NCBI RefSeq assembly: GCF_001865245.1
Contig: NZ_MKXB01000235.1
Location: 1 to 39,492, forward strand
DNA from: Streptomyces sp. CC53
GTDB lineage: Bacteria > Actinomycetota > Actinomycetes > Streptomycetales > Streptomycetaceae
Length of the DNA stretch: 39,492 bases
Direction: 5' to 3'
In this document: piece after piece, positions 32,438 to 39,492 of the stretch
How the letters are laid out: each line of letters starts with the position of its first letter
Numbering within the stretch: position 1 is the first letter of the stretch
Notes under the pieces: generated by a model
The model's database searches: none
Seen by the model: only the letters and a program-made list of their open reading frames with translations
Told to the model about the DNA's origin: nothing
Position numbers and translations under genes: made by a program

Positions 32438-32902
32438 CGGCCCTCGGGAACGGTGCGGGACGGGGGACGGTCCGGTCGACCGGTGCGGCTCCGCCCTGGT
32501 GGGGGCGGTGGGGAGGGCCGGTCCGGTTCCGGTGGGGCGTGGGGGTGCTGATCATAACCAGCCATACGCCGTTCAGGTGAGATTGCGTCAGTGATCGGAG
32601 CGTGGTATTCCACGCACGTTTCGTTCCTGTCGTTGTCGTGCCGTTGCCGGGGCGAGTCCGTTTCGACGCCCGGCCGGTACGTCGAAGGCGTCCCGCGGGA
32701 CGCGACGACGGGGCGTCACGCGGACCGTTGGCACCGGTTGGGAGCATCGCACCGCCACCCGTGGAGCCCCCGCCGGCAGTGGGCGGCGTCCCCCGGGCCT
32801 GCCGGCACGGACGGTCGCGCGACGGGAGGAGCGACGACGACACGGGTGCACCGCAGCGGTCACACCGGGGGGCGGCAGGCCGGCACGGCTCCGGAGGCGG
32901 CG
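32438..32902 (-). promoter_or_regulatory. cvnA upstream region with putative promoter
   Basis: The ~465 bp before cvnA hold no convincing gene. Frames on both strands are Arg/Pro-rich and lack ribosome-binding sites. On the minus strand TATGAT (32556-32551) is a strong -10 candidate with a poor -35, which would give a ~108-nt leader. A small perfect dyad, GCGTGG-TATT-CCACGC (32600-32615), lies about 45 bp upstream of it and might be a regulator site. Nothing recognisable was seen in 32620-32900. Confidence 0.4.
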
Positions 32903-32948
32903 CCGCTGACCGGGAGCGGAGGCGCAGGCGGCGGCCGCCGGTCAGCGG
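32903..32948 (-). terminator. Hairpin terminator overlapping the stop of the iron ABC transporter operon
   Basis: CCGCTGACCGG (32903-32913) and CCGGTCAGCGG (32938-32948) form a perfect 11-bp inverted repeat. The TGA of the ATPase gene (32944-32942) lies inside one arm. The position suits a terminator that keeps the iron operon separate from cvnA. Confidence 0.7.
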
Positions 32949-34000
32949 TGCAGCGTCGCGGACCCCGTCACTCGCAGGCCCACGGCCGCACCGGGGCGCA
33001 CCCCGACCGGAGTGGGCGTGCGGACCTCCACGGGGGCGTCCAGCCCCTGCACCGCGACGCTCACCACGGCGTCGTGGCCGTGGAAGCGGACGTCCAGCAC
33101 CGTGCCCGGCACGCCGTCGGCGTCCGGCTCCGCGCCGAGCGCCAGTTGCTCGGGCCGCAGCAGGACCGTGCCCGTCCGGAGCCCCGCCGGGGGAGAGGCC
33201 AGCGGGACCCGGCCCAGCGGCGTGTCGGCCGTGCCGTCCGCCACCGTGCCCGGCACGAGGACCGCGTCGCCGACGAAGCGCGCCACCCACGGGTCGGCCG
33301 GGTACCGGTACACGTCCTGGGGCGTGCCGCACTGAGCGGTGCGGCCGTCCCGTACGACGGCGACGAGGTCCGCCGTCGACAGTGCCTCCTGCTGGTCGTG
33401 GGTGACCAGCACGGCGGTGGCGCCCGTGGCGCTCAGCGCGGCCCGCACGTCGGCGCGCACCCCCGTCCGCAGGGACGCGTCGAGTGCGTTGAACGGCTCG
33501 TCGAGCAGTACGACGGCGGGCTCCGGTGCCAGGGCCCGCGCCAGGGCGACCCGCTGCTGCTGGCCTCCGGACAGCTCGTGCGGCATCCGCGCGCCGTACC
33601 CGGACAGGCCGACCAGCTCCAGCATCTCGTCCACGCGGCGGCCGCGCGCGGCCCGGTCGTGGCCGGTCAGCCCGAAGGCGATGTTCCGTGCCACGCTCAG
33701 GTGCGGGAACAGCGCGCCCTCCTGCGGCACGATCCCCACTCGGCGCCGCTCCGGGGCCAGCTGCGTCCCGGGGCCGCTCAGCAGGCGCTCGCCCACCCTG
33801 ACCGTCCCCGCCGAGGGGCGGAGGAAGCCGGCGACGATCCGCAGCAGCGTCGTCTTGCCGCACCCGGAGGGGCCGAGCACGGCCGCGAGCGTACCCGCGG
33901 GCACGGTGAGGTCGAGGCCGTCCAGCACGGGGGCGCCGCCCGGCGCGTACGCCACGCTGAGGCCCTCCACGCGGAGTTCGTTGCCGTGGACGCGGTTCAT
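32942..34000 (-). CDS. Fe(III)-type ABC transporter ATP-binding protein
   Basis: The 352-residue ATPase has Walker A GPSGCGKTT (near residue 42), signature LSGGQQQR, Walker B AVVLLDEPF and switch VTHDQQEA. A C-terminal TOBE-like regulatory domain follows (LLRPEQLALG, VLDVRFHGHDAVVSV). This layout is that of FbpC/PotA-type importers. It should drive substrate entry through the adjacent permease. The start is ATG at 34000, which overlaps the permease stop (ATGA). It is the last gene of a three-gene operon whose promoter carries an iron-box-like site. Confidence 0.92.
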   Translation of the reverse strand: MNRVHGNELRVEGLSVAYAPGGAPVLDGLDLTVPAGTLAAVLGPSGCGKTTLLRIVAGFLRPSAGTVRVGERLLSGPGTQLAPERRRVGIVPQEGALFPHLSVARNIAFGLTGHDRAARGRRVDEMLELVGLSGYGARMPHELSGGQQQRVALARALAPEPAVVLLDEPFNALDASLRTGVRADVRAALSATGATAVLVTHDQQEALSTADLVAVVRDGRTAQCGTPQDVYRYPADPWVARFVGDAVLVPGTVADGTADTPLGRVPLASPPAGLRTGTVLLRPEQLALGAEPDADGVPGTVLDVRFHGHDAVVSVAVQGLDAPVEVRTPTPVGVRPGAAVGLRVTGSATLHR

Positions 34001-35664
34001 GCGCGGTGCCTTCCGAGGAGGTAGGAGGGGAGTGCCGCGAGCAGGATCAGCGCGGCGGCGTAGGGCGCGGCGGCCGCGTACGCCCCGCTGCCCGTCTCGG
34101 TCCACAACCGGGTGGCGAGCGTGTCCATGCCGGTGGGCCGCAGGAGCAGCGTCGCCGGGAGCTCCTTCATGCACACCACGAAGGTCAGCGCCGCGCCCGC
34201 GGCGATGCCCGGGGAGGCCAGGGGCACGGTCACCTCGCGCAGGGTCCGCAGGGGGCTGCGGCCGAGGGAGCGCGCCACGTCCTCCAGCACCGGCGGCGCC
34301 TGCAGGACGGCCGCCCGCACGGCGGCCACCGCGACCGGCAGGAACAGCACGGCGTACGCGCACACCAGCAGCGGCACCTCCTGGTACACGGGGTGCGCGT
34401 AGCGGACCGCGAAGAAGACCAGGGACAGGGCCACCGTGATGCCGGGGAGGGCGTGCCCCGCGTAGGCGGCCTGCTCCAGCAGGTGGGCGGTGCGCCCCAG
34501 GTACCGCGCGGCGACCACCCCGACGGGCAGGGCGAGCAGCGTGGTGAGTGCCGCGCCGGCCGCCGCCACTCCCAGGGTGGCCAGCGCCGTTCCGGTGAGC
34601 GTGTCCACGTCCCAGGTGCGGGACGTCCCGACGGTCAGCCAGTAGCCGAGCGTGGCCAGCGGGAAGGCCACCGCGGCGGCCGCGACGGCCGCGCACCAGG
34701 CGAGCGCCGGCCCGCGCAGTCGTCCCAGGGGCGCCGGTGCGGCCGGGCGGGCGGTTCCCCGGCCGGTCCTGGCGTGGCCGGCGCGGCCCCGGGTGCGGCT
34801 CTCGCCCCAGACCAGGGCCACCGTCATCAGCACCAGCACGGCGCTGAGCGCTGCGGCCGGGGTGCGGTCGAAGCTCGCCTGGTAGGAGAGGTAGATGCCG
34901 CGGGTGAACGTGTCGTACCGCATCAGCGACACCGCGCCGAAGTCGGACAGCACGTACAGCGCGACCAGCAGCCCGCCGCCCGCGGCGGCGGGCCGCAGCT
35001 GCGGCAGCGTCACGCGCAGGAACGTCCGCAGCGCACCGTGCCCCAGCGAGCGCGACACCTCCTCCTGCGCGGGGTCGGTGCCGCGCAGCGCGGCGGCGAC
35101 GGGGAGGTACACGTACGGGTAGCTGACCAGCGTCAGCGCGAGCGCGGAGCCGGTGAAACCGGCGAGCCGCGGCGCGGCGGACAGCCATGCGAAGGCGGCG
35201 ACGTAACTGGGCACGGCGAGCGGCAGCGTCGCCGCCACCGACCAGGCACGCGCACCGGGCAGGTCCGTGCGGACCGTCAGCCAGGCCAGGGACACGCCGA
35301 GGACGAGGCAGGCGGCGACGACCGCGGCGGCCAGGCCGAGGCTGCGGCCGAGGAGCAGCGCGGTGCGCTCGTCGGCCACGATCCGCCAGGCGTGCGCGGG
35401 CCCCCGTTCCAGTGCCCGCACGGCGAGGTAGCCCAGCGGCAGCACGGCGAGCACGGCGGCCACCAGAGCGGGCACGGTGAGCACCAGCGGGGGGCGGGCG
35501 GCGGAACCCCGGTTCCCGGCGGCACGCCGCCGCCCGGTGGGCGCGTCGGCGCCGACCGGGCGGGCGGTGCGGTCCGCCGCGGGGGCCGCGGCGGAGGGGC
35601 CGGACGCCCTGACGGGCGGGGCCGGCGGGTCGTGCGGCGCCCTTGCGGGCGGTGAAGGTGTCAC
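33997..35664 (-). CDS. Fe(III)-type ABC transporter permease (fused two-module)
   Basis: The 555-residue integral membrane protein has about 12 helices in two halves. Each half has a permease EAA loop: EEVSRSLGHGALRTFLRVTLP and EDVARSLGRSPLRTLREVTVP. This duplicated FbpB/SfuB-type architecture serves periplasmic-type iron(III) importers. The ~55 N-terminal residues are Pro/Ala-rich and cytoplasmic. The start is GTG at 35664, three bases after the lipoprotein stop. The stop overlaps the ATPase start. Substrate is inferred from the binding protein and the iron-box-like promoter. Confidence 0.92.
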   Translation of the reverse strand: MTPSPPARAPHDPPAPPVRASGPSAAAPAADRTARPVGADAPTGRRRAAGNRGSAARPPLVLTVPALVAAVLAVLPLGYLAVRALERGPAHAWRIVADERTALLLGRSLGLAAAVVAACLVLGVSLAWLTVRTDLPGARAWSVAATLPLAVPSYVAAFAWLSAAPRLAGFTGSALALTLVSYPYVYLPVAAALRGTDPAQEEVSRSLGHGALRTFLRVTLPQLRPAAAGGGLLVALYVLSDFGAVSLMRYDTFTRGIYLSYQASFDRTPAAALSAVLVLMTVALVWGESRTRGRAGHARTGRGTARPAAPAPLGRLRGPALAWCAAVAAAAVAFPLATLGYWLTVGTSRTWDVDTLTGTALATLGVAAAGAALTTLLALPVGVVAARYLGRTAHLLEQAAYAGHALPGITVALSLVFFAVRYAHPVYQEVPLLVCAYAVLFLPVAVAAVRAAVLQAPPVLEDVARSLGRSPLRTLREVTVPLASPGIAAGAALTFVVCMKELPATLLLRPTGMDTLATRLWTETGSGAYAAAAPYAAALILLAALPSYLLGRHRA

Positions 35665-35667
35665 AGG

Positions 35668-36684
35668 TCAGACCAGTCCCACGTCCTGGAGCATCTCCAG
35701 GGTCTCCTTCAGCGAGTCCAGCTTGCCGAGGTCGATCTGCGGCGCCTGCAGCGAGTCCAGCGAGGGCAGGCCCTCGGCGGGCTGGACACCGGCGGCGAGC
35801 GGGTACTCCTTGGTCTCGGCCGCAAAGTACTCCTGCGCCTCCTGCGACAGCAGGAACGCGGCCGCCTTCTGCGCGAGCTCCGCCTGCTTGGCGTCCGCGC
35901 CCTTGAGGACGCCGACGCCCGCGACGTTGACGAGACCGCCCGGGTCGCCGCCGGGCAGGTAGTGCACCTTCGCCGTGAGCTTGTCCGCGCCTTCCTCGGC
36001 GGCCTTCTCGTACCAGTAGTAGTGGTTGATCAGGCCGACGGAGACCTCGCCGGAGTCCACCGCGTTGAGGACGTCGGTGTTCTTGTCGTACGCCTTGGGC
36101 TGGTTGTCCTTCAGGCCCTTGAGCCAGGTGCGGGCGGCGTCGTCGCCCTCCAGGACGCGCATGCCGGTGACGAACGCCTGGAAGGAGGCGTTGCCCGGGG
36201 CGTAGCCGACCTTGCCCTTCCACTCCGGCTTCACCAGATCGTGGACGCTGGCCGGCGGCGCGGGCACCTGGCCCGGGTGGTAGGCGAGGACCCGGACGCG
36301 GCCGCTGGTGCCGACCCAGTCGCCGGCGGCGCCGCGGTGAGCCGCGTCGACCCGGTCCAGGGTCGCCTGCGGCATCGGGGCCAGCAGGCCCTCCTTCGAC
36401 AGGGCGCCGAGCGCGCCCGCGTCCTGGGAGAAGAAGAGGCCCGCCTCGGTCTTGGCGCCCTCCTCCAGCAGCTGCGCCGACAGTTCGGCGCTGCCGCCGT
36501 AGCGCACCTCGACGGTGCCGCCGACGTGCTCCTCCAGCTTCTCGATGAGGGGCTTGACGAGGTTCTCGTTGCGGCCGGAGTAGATGACGAGGTCGGCCGG
36601 TTCGCTGCTGCACGCCGACAGGAGGGGGAAGAGCAGGGCAGCTGCCGCCGCGGCGGCTGTCCGGGTCAGGGTGCGGCGACGCAT
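35668..36684 (-). CDS. Iron(III)-binding lipoprotein of the ABC transporter
   Basis: The 338-residue precursor begins MRRRTLTRT, has an Ala/Leu hydrophobic core and a lipobox LLSAC with C25, so it should be a lipid-anchored binding protein. The mature part reads DLVIYSGRNENLVKPLIEKLE, the hallmark opening of FbpA/SfuA ferric-binding proteins. It ends with the typical LPSLDSLQAPQIDLGKLDSL region. HYYWYEKA provides the Tyr pair used as iron ligands. It would bind Fe(III) or an iron chelate outside the membrane for the permease. The start is ATG at 36684 with GAAAGG six bases upstream. The longer upstream frame is an artefact of the region antisense to the adenylation gene. Confidence 0.93.
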   Translation of the reverse strand: MRRRTLTRTAAAAAAALLFPLLSACSSEPADLVIYSGRNENLVKPLIEKLEEHVGGTVEVRYGGSAELSAQLLEEGAKTEAGLFFSQDAGALGALSKEGLLAPMPQATLDRVDAAHRGAAGDWVGTSGRVRVLAYHPGQVPAPPASVHDLVKPEWKGKVGYAPGNASFQAFVTGMRVLEGDDAARTWLKGLKDNQPKAYDKNTDVLNAVDSGEVSVGLINHYYWYEKAAEEGADKLTAKVHYLPGGDPGGLVNVAGVGVLKGADAKQAELAQKAAAFLLSQEAQEYFAAETKEYPLAAGVQPAEGLPSLDSLQAPQIDLGKLDSLKETLEMLQDVGLV

Positions 36685-36744
36685 GTCGGGCCTTTCATGA
36701 ACGGCAAGCGAAAGAATCAAGCCAGGGGAAAGTGGATGATCTAT

Positions 36745-36773
36745 GAATAAGGTAATGCTAACCTCACCGTCAA
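36745..36773 (-). promoter_or_regulatory. Promoter of the iron ABC operon with iron-box-like operator
   Basis: On the minus strand TTGACG (36773-36768) and TTATTC (36750-36745) are spaced by 17 bp. Between them, 36748-36766 (plus strand TAAGGTAATGCTAACCTCA) matches the DmdR/IdeR iron box TTAGGTTAGGCTAACCTAA at 14 of 19 positions by hand count, and is nearly palindromic. Iron-loaded DmdR1-type repressor bound here would block the promoter, so the operon should be induced in iron limitation. Confidence 0.75.
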
Positions 36774-36847
36774 GAGGGCCCTCATAACGGGTTGGGGGTG
36801 ACTGTGGCGGTCTGGCGTGCTGTGGCCGTTCTGTGATGGGGGGCATC

Positions 36848-36876
36848 TTTTCAGCCAGGTAAGCCTTCCCTAAGAT
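36848..36876 (+). promoter_or_regulatory. Promoter of the adenylation-acyltransferase gene with second iron-box-like operator
   Basis: TTTTCA (36848-36853) and TAAGAT (36871-36876) are spaced by 17 bp. The segment 36855-36873 (CCAGGTAAGCCTTCCCTAA) matches the iron-box consensus at 13 of 19 positions by hand count and overlaps the -10. Predicted transcription starts at about 36883, which is the GTG start codon itself, so the mRNA would be leaderless. The arrangement mirrors the divergent promoter 80 bp away. Confidence 0.7.
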
Positions 36877-36882
36877 GCGCCC

Positions 36883-39492
36883 GTGCCCCTCTCCGAGCTG
36901 CTCCCCGACGTCCGAGCCGCCGTTCCCTTCGCACGCCGGCTCGCCGCGTTCGGGGAACGGCCCGCGCTGATCACCGACGGCGGCGGCCTCACCTACCGCG
37001 AACTCGCCGACCGGGTCGCCCGCACCGCCGAGCGGCTGGGGTCCCACCGCCGCCTGGTCCTCCTCGCCGGGGCCAACACCGCCGACGCCCTCGTCGTGCA
37101 CCTCGCCGCCCTGTCCGCCGGGCACCCCGTGCTCCTCGTGCCCGGCGACCGTCCGGAAGCCGTGCACGCCCTCACCGCGGCCTACGACCCGGACGTGGTC
37201 GCCGCCCCCGGCCCCGACGGCACCTGGACGCTCGCCGAGCGGCGCCCTGCCAGCGCCCACAGCCTCCACCCCGAGCTCGCGCTGCTGCTCAGCACCTCCG
37301 GCTCCACCGGCTCACCCAAGCTGGTGCGGCTCTCCCACGGCAACGTGCAGTCGAACGCGGAGGCCATCGCCCACTACCTCGGCATACGCCCCGAGGACCG
37401 GGCCGCCACCACCCTGCCGATGCACTACTGCTACGGCCTGTCCGTCGTGCACAGCCACCTGGCGCGCGGGGCCGCGCTCGTCCTCACGGACCTGTCCGTC
37501 GCGGACCCCTGCTTCTGGGAACTGTTCCGCACCACCCGCGCCACCGCCTTCGCCGGCGTGCCGTACACCTTCGACCTCCTCGACCGCGTCGGCTTCGCCG
37601 ACATGGACCTGCCGCACCTGCGGTACGTCACCCAGGCCGGCGGGCGGCTCGCACCGGAACGGGTCTCCCGGTACGCGGAACTCGGCCGCCGCCGCGGCTG
37701 GGACCTGTTCGTCATGTACGGCCAGACGGAGGCCACCGCCCGCATGGCCTACCTTCCGCCCGACCGCGCCGCCGCACACCCCGACGCCGTCGGCGTGCCC
37801 GTGCCCGGCGGCTCCTTCCACCTGCGCCCGCACCCCGACTGGCCCGAACCGGGCACCGGCGAACTCGTCTACCGCGGCCCCAACGTCATGCTCGGCTACG
37901 CAGAGACGCCCGCCGACCTGGCGCTCGGCCGCACCGTCAGCGAACTGCCCACCGGAGACATCGGCCGGGTCGTCGACCAGGACGGCGACGGGCCACCGCT
38001 GTACGCGGTCGTCGGCCGCGTCAGCCGGTTCGCGAAGATCCTCGGCGTGCGCGTGGACCCGCACCGCGTGGAGGAGACCCTAGCCGGACACGGCGTCACC
38101 GCCCTGGCCGCCGGCGCCGACGACGCGCTCACGGTGGCCGCCGCCGGCGACGCCGACCCCGACGCCGTACGCCGCCTGGTCACCGCCGCGCACGGCCTGC
38201 CGCCCCGCGCCGTGCACGTCCACGTGCTGCCCGAACTGCCCCGGCTCACCAACGGCAAGCCCGACTACCGGGCCGTCCGCGCGCTGCGGCCGCCCGGCGA
38301 CGCCGGAGCCCCGCCGGAGACCTCCGCCGACGGGCCCGCACCCGGCGGCCGCGCCGACCTCCGCGCGCTGTACGCCGTGATCCTTGACCGGCCCGACGCC
38401 ACCGAGGACGACAGCTTCGTCGACCTGGGCGGCGACTCCCTCTCCTACGTGGAGATGTCCCTCCGCCTGGAAGAAGCCCTCGGCCACCTCCCCGCGGACT
38501 GGCACGTCCGGCCCATCCGCGACCTGCGGGCCCGCACGGGCAGGAAGGCGCCGGCCACCACGGAGCGGTCCGGGGGAGCGGCGGCGAAAGCCCGCGGGCT
38601 GCGGCTGCGGCGGCCGGCCGTGCGCCGCATCGAGACCGGTGTCGCCCTGCGCGCCCTCGCCATCGTCGTCATCGTCGGCTCGCACATACCCGTCTTCCAC
38701 ATCAAGGGCGGAGCCCACCTGCTGCTGACGGTCGCCGGGTACAACCTCGCCCGCTTCCACCTCACCCCGGCCGCCCGGCGCGACCGCGTCCGGCGCGTGC
38801 TGCGCAGCGCCGCCCGCGTCGCCGTCCCCAGCGTCCTCTGGATCGCCTGCGCCTGGCTGCTCACGGAGGACTACCGGGCGGCGGCCGTGTTCCTCGTCGA
38901 GTCGTTCCTGCCGCCCCGCGAGGGCCACCTCGCGGCCTTCTGGTTCGTCGACACCCTGGTCTTCCTGCTGCTGGCCGCAACCGCCGTGCTGGCCGTGCCC
39001 GCCGTCGACCGGCTGGAGCGGCGCCACCCCTTCGGCCTGCCGGCGGCGCTGACCGCGCTCGCCCTCGTCACCCGCTACGACCTGTTCGGGCTGCGCGAGC
39101 ACGCGTACCTGCCGACGCCGCTCGCCGTACCGTGGCTGTTCGCCCTGGGCTGGGCCGCGGCCAAGGCCACCCGGGTGGGCCAGCGCCTGCTCGTGACCGC
39201 GGCGGCCCTCGTCACGGTGCCGGGCCTCTTCCCGGGCGAGCCCGCGCGCGTGGCCCTCATCGTCGCCGGGTTCGCCCTGCTCGTGTGGGTGCCCACCCTG
39301 CCGGGCCTCGCGTCCCTCAACCGCGTCGCGGGCGTCCTCGCCGGGAGCTCCCTCTACATCTACCTGACGCACTGGCAGGTGTTCCCCCGCGTCGACCACA
39401 TCTCGGGCTGGTTCGCCCTGGCGGCCTCGCTCTTGGCGGGCGTCGCCTACGCCAGGCTCGCGGCCCGCCTGGGCCGCGCGGCGAAGGACCGG
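36883..39492 (+). CDS. Adenylation domain-carrier protein-acyltransferase fusion (3' end outside window)
   Basis: The frame is open from GTG 36883 to the window end (870 codons, no stop). Residues ~1-460 are an adenylate-forming domain with core motifs LLLSTSGSTGSPKLV (~138), VMYGQTEATARM, LPTGDIG and NGKPDY. Residues ~490-560 are a carrier protein with the phosphopantetheine Ser in DLGGDSLSYVEM (S519). From ~580 on, hydrophobic helices start with RALAIVVIVGSHIPVF and fit an acyltransferase-3 (OafA-like) membrane domain. It may load an acyl or amino acid on its carrier and transfer it to an acceptor at the membrane. The start is chosen because it sits at the predicted transcription start, and upstream ATGs are out of frame. 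The iron box suggests a role in siderophore production or modification. Confidence 0.88.
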   Translation, partial: MPLSELLPDVRAAVPFARRLAAFGERPALITDGGGLTYRELADRVARTAERLGSHRRLVLLAGANTADALVVHLAALSAGHPVLLVPGDRPEAVHALTAAYDPDVVAAPGPDGTWTLAERRPASAHSLHPELALLLSTSGSTGSPKLVRLSHGNVQSNAEAIAHYLGIRPEDRAATTLPMHYCYGLSVVHSHLARGAALVLTDLSVADPCFWELFRTTRATAFAGVPYTFDLLDRVGFADMDLPHLRYVTQAGGRLAPERVSRYAELGRRRGWDLFVMYGQTEATARMAYLPPDRAAAHPDAVGVPVPGGSFHLRPHPDWPEPGTGELVYRGPNVMLGYAETPADLALGRTVSELPTGDIGRVVDQDGDGPPLYAVVGRVSRFAKILGVRVDPHRVEETLAGHGVTALAAGADDALTVAAAGDADPDAVRRLVTAAHGLPPRAVHVHVLPELPRLTNGKPDYRAVRALRPPGDAGAPPETSADGPAPGGRADLRALYAVILDRPDATEDDSFVDLGGDSLSYVEMSLRLEEALGHLPADWHVRPIRDLRARTGRKAPATTERSGGAAAKARGLRLRRPAVRRIETGVALRALAIVVIVGSHIPVFHIKGGAHLLLTVAGYNLARFHLTPAARRDRVRRVLRSAARVAVPSVLWIACAWLLTEDYRAAAVFLVESFLPPREGHLAAFWFVDTLVFLLLAATAVLAVPAVDRLERRHPFGLPAALTALALVTRYDLFGLREHAYLPTPLAVPWLFALGWAAAKATRVGQRLLVTAAALVTVPGLFPGEPARVALIVAGFALLVWVPTLPGLASLNRVAGVLAGSSLYIYLTHWQVFPRVDHISGWFALAASLLAGVAYARLAARLGRAAKDR

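Noticed and set aside
32588..32863. Small minus-strand frame (91 codons) upstream of cvnA
   Set aside because: Arg/Pro-rich, no ribosome-binding site, and in the expected promoter region of cvnA.
29721..33863. 1380-codon minus-strand frame running through cvnA into cvnB
   Set aside because: Only its last 133 codons (CvnB) are real. The rest is cvnA and intergenic sequence in another frame.
32591..34024. 477-codon plus-strand frame over the ABC ATPase gene
   Set aside because: Antisense shadow; the minus strand has full Walker, signature and switch motifs.

Overview
This is very GC-rich DNA (about 72% by eye) with strong G/C bias at third codon positions. It looks like a chromosome segment of Streptomyces or a close relative. 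Supporting features are a second-copy nuo locus fragment, a cvnABCD conservon, a c-di-AMP (ydaO-type) riboswitch before a LysM/transglycosylase gene, a LAL-type regulator, a terpene synthase-P450 pair and DmdR/IdeR-like iron boxes. No tRNA, rRNA, insertion sequence, phage gene or CRISPR array was seen.

Layout. 1-687 (minus): start of an accessory nuo locus, with a nuoA gene carrying an in-frame amber codon and a NuoB-like reading frame that runs off the window. 968-3660: divergent MFS exporter and MocR-type regulator sharing a palindrome. 4150-16721 (plus): a 12.6-kb, five-gene operon with 4-bp ATGA overlaps at three of its four junctions. It encodes a DUF4132-domain protein, a 1683-residue protein of unknown function, a MoxR/YehL-type AAA+ ATPase, a DUF5682-vWA fusion and a SWIM-type zinc-finger protein. 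16925-18575 (minus): a DUF72 protein and a riboswitch-controlled secreted LysM/transglycosylase. 19199-20485: a secreted vanadium-haloperoxidase-like protein. 21108-26796: class I terpene synthase, cytochrome P450 and LAL regulator. 26819-32437 (minus): methyltransferase, Cys-rich pentapeptide-repeat protein and the conservon cvnD-C-B-A. 32942-36684 (minus): Fe(III)-type ABC transporter (ATPase, permease, lipoprotein). 36883-39492+ (plus): an adenylation-carrier protein-acyltransferase fusion, cut by the window end.

How genes work together. The five-gene operon resembles the E. coli yeh locus (molR/yehI, yehL, yehM, yehP, yehQ), a MoxR-vWA system of unresolved function. It is the best candidate here for a poorly described system. 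At the right end, two divergent promoters each contain an iron-box-like sequence between -35 and -10. This suggests that iron uptake and the tri-domain adenylating enzyme are co-repressed by iron, so the right edge may enter a siderophore-like pathway. The terpene synthase and P450 are a probable two-step terpenoid pathway, with the LAL regulator next to them. The conservon is a membrane kinase-like sensor and G-protein relay with a metal-binding-like pentapeptide protein just downstream.
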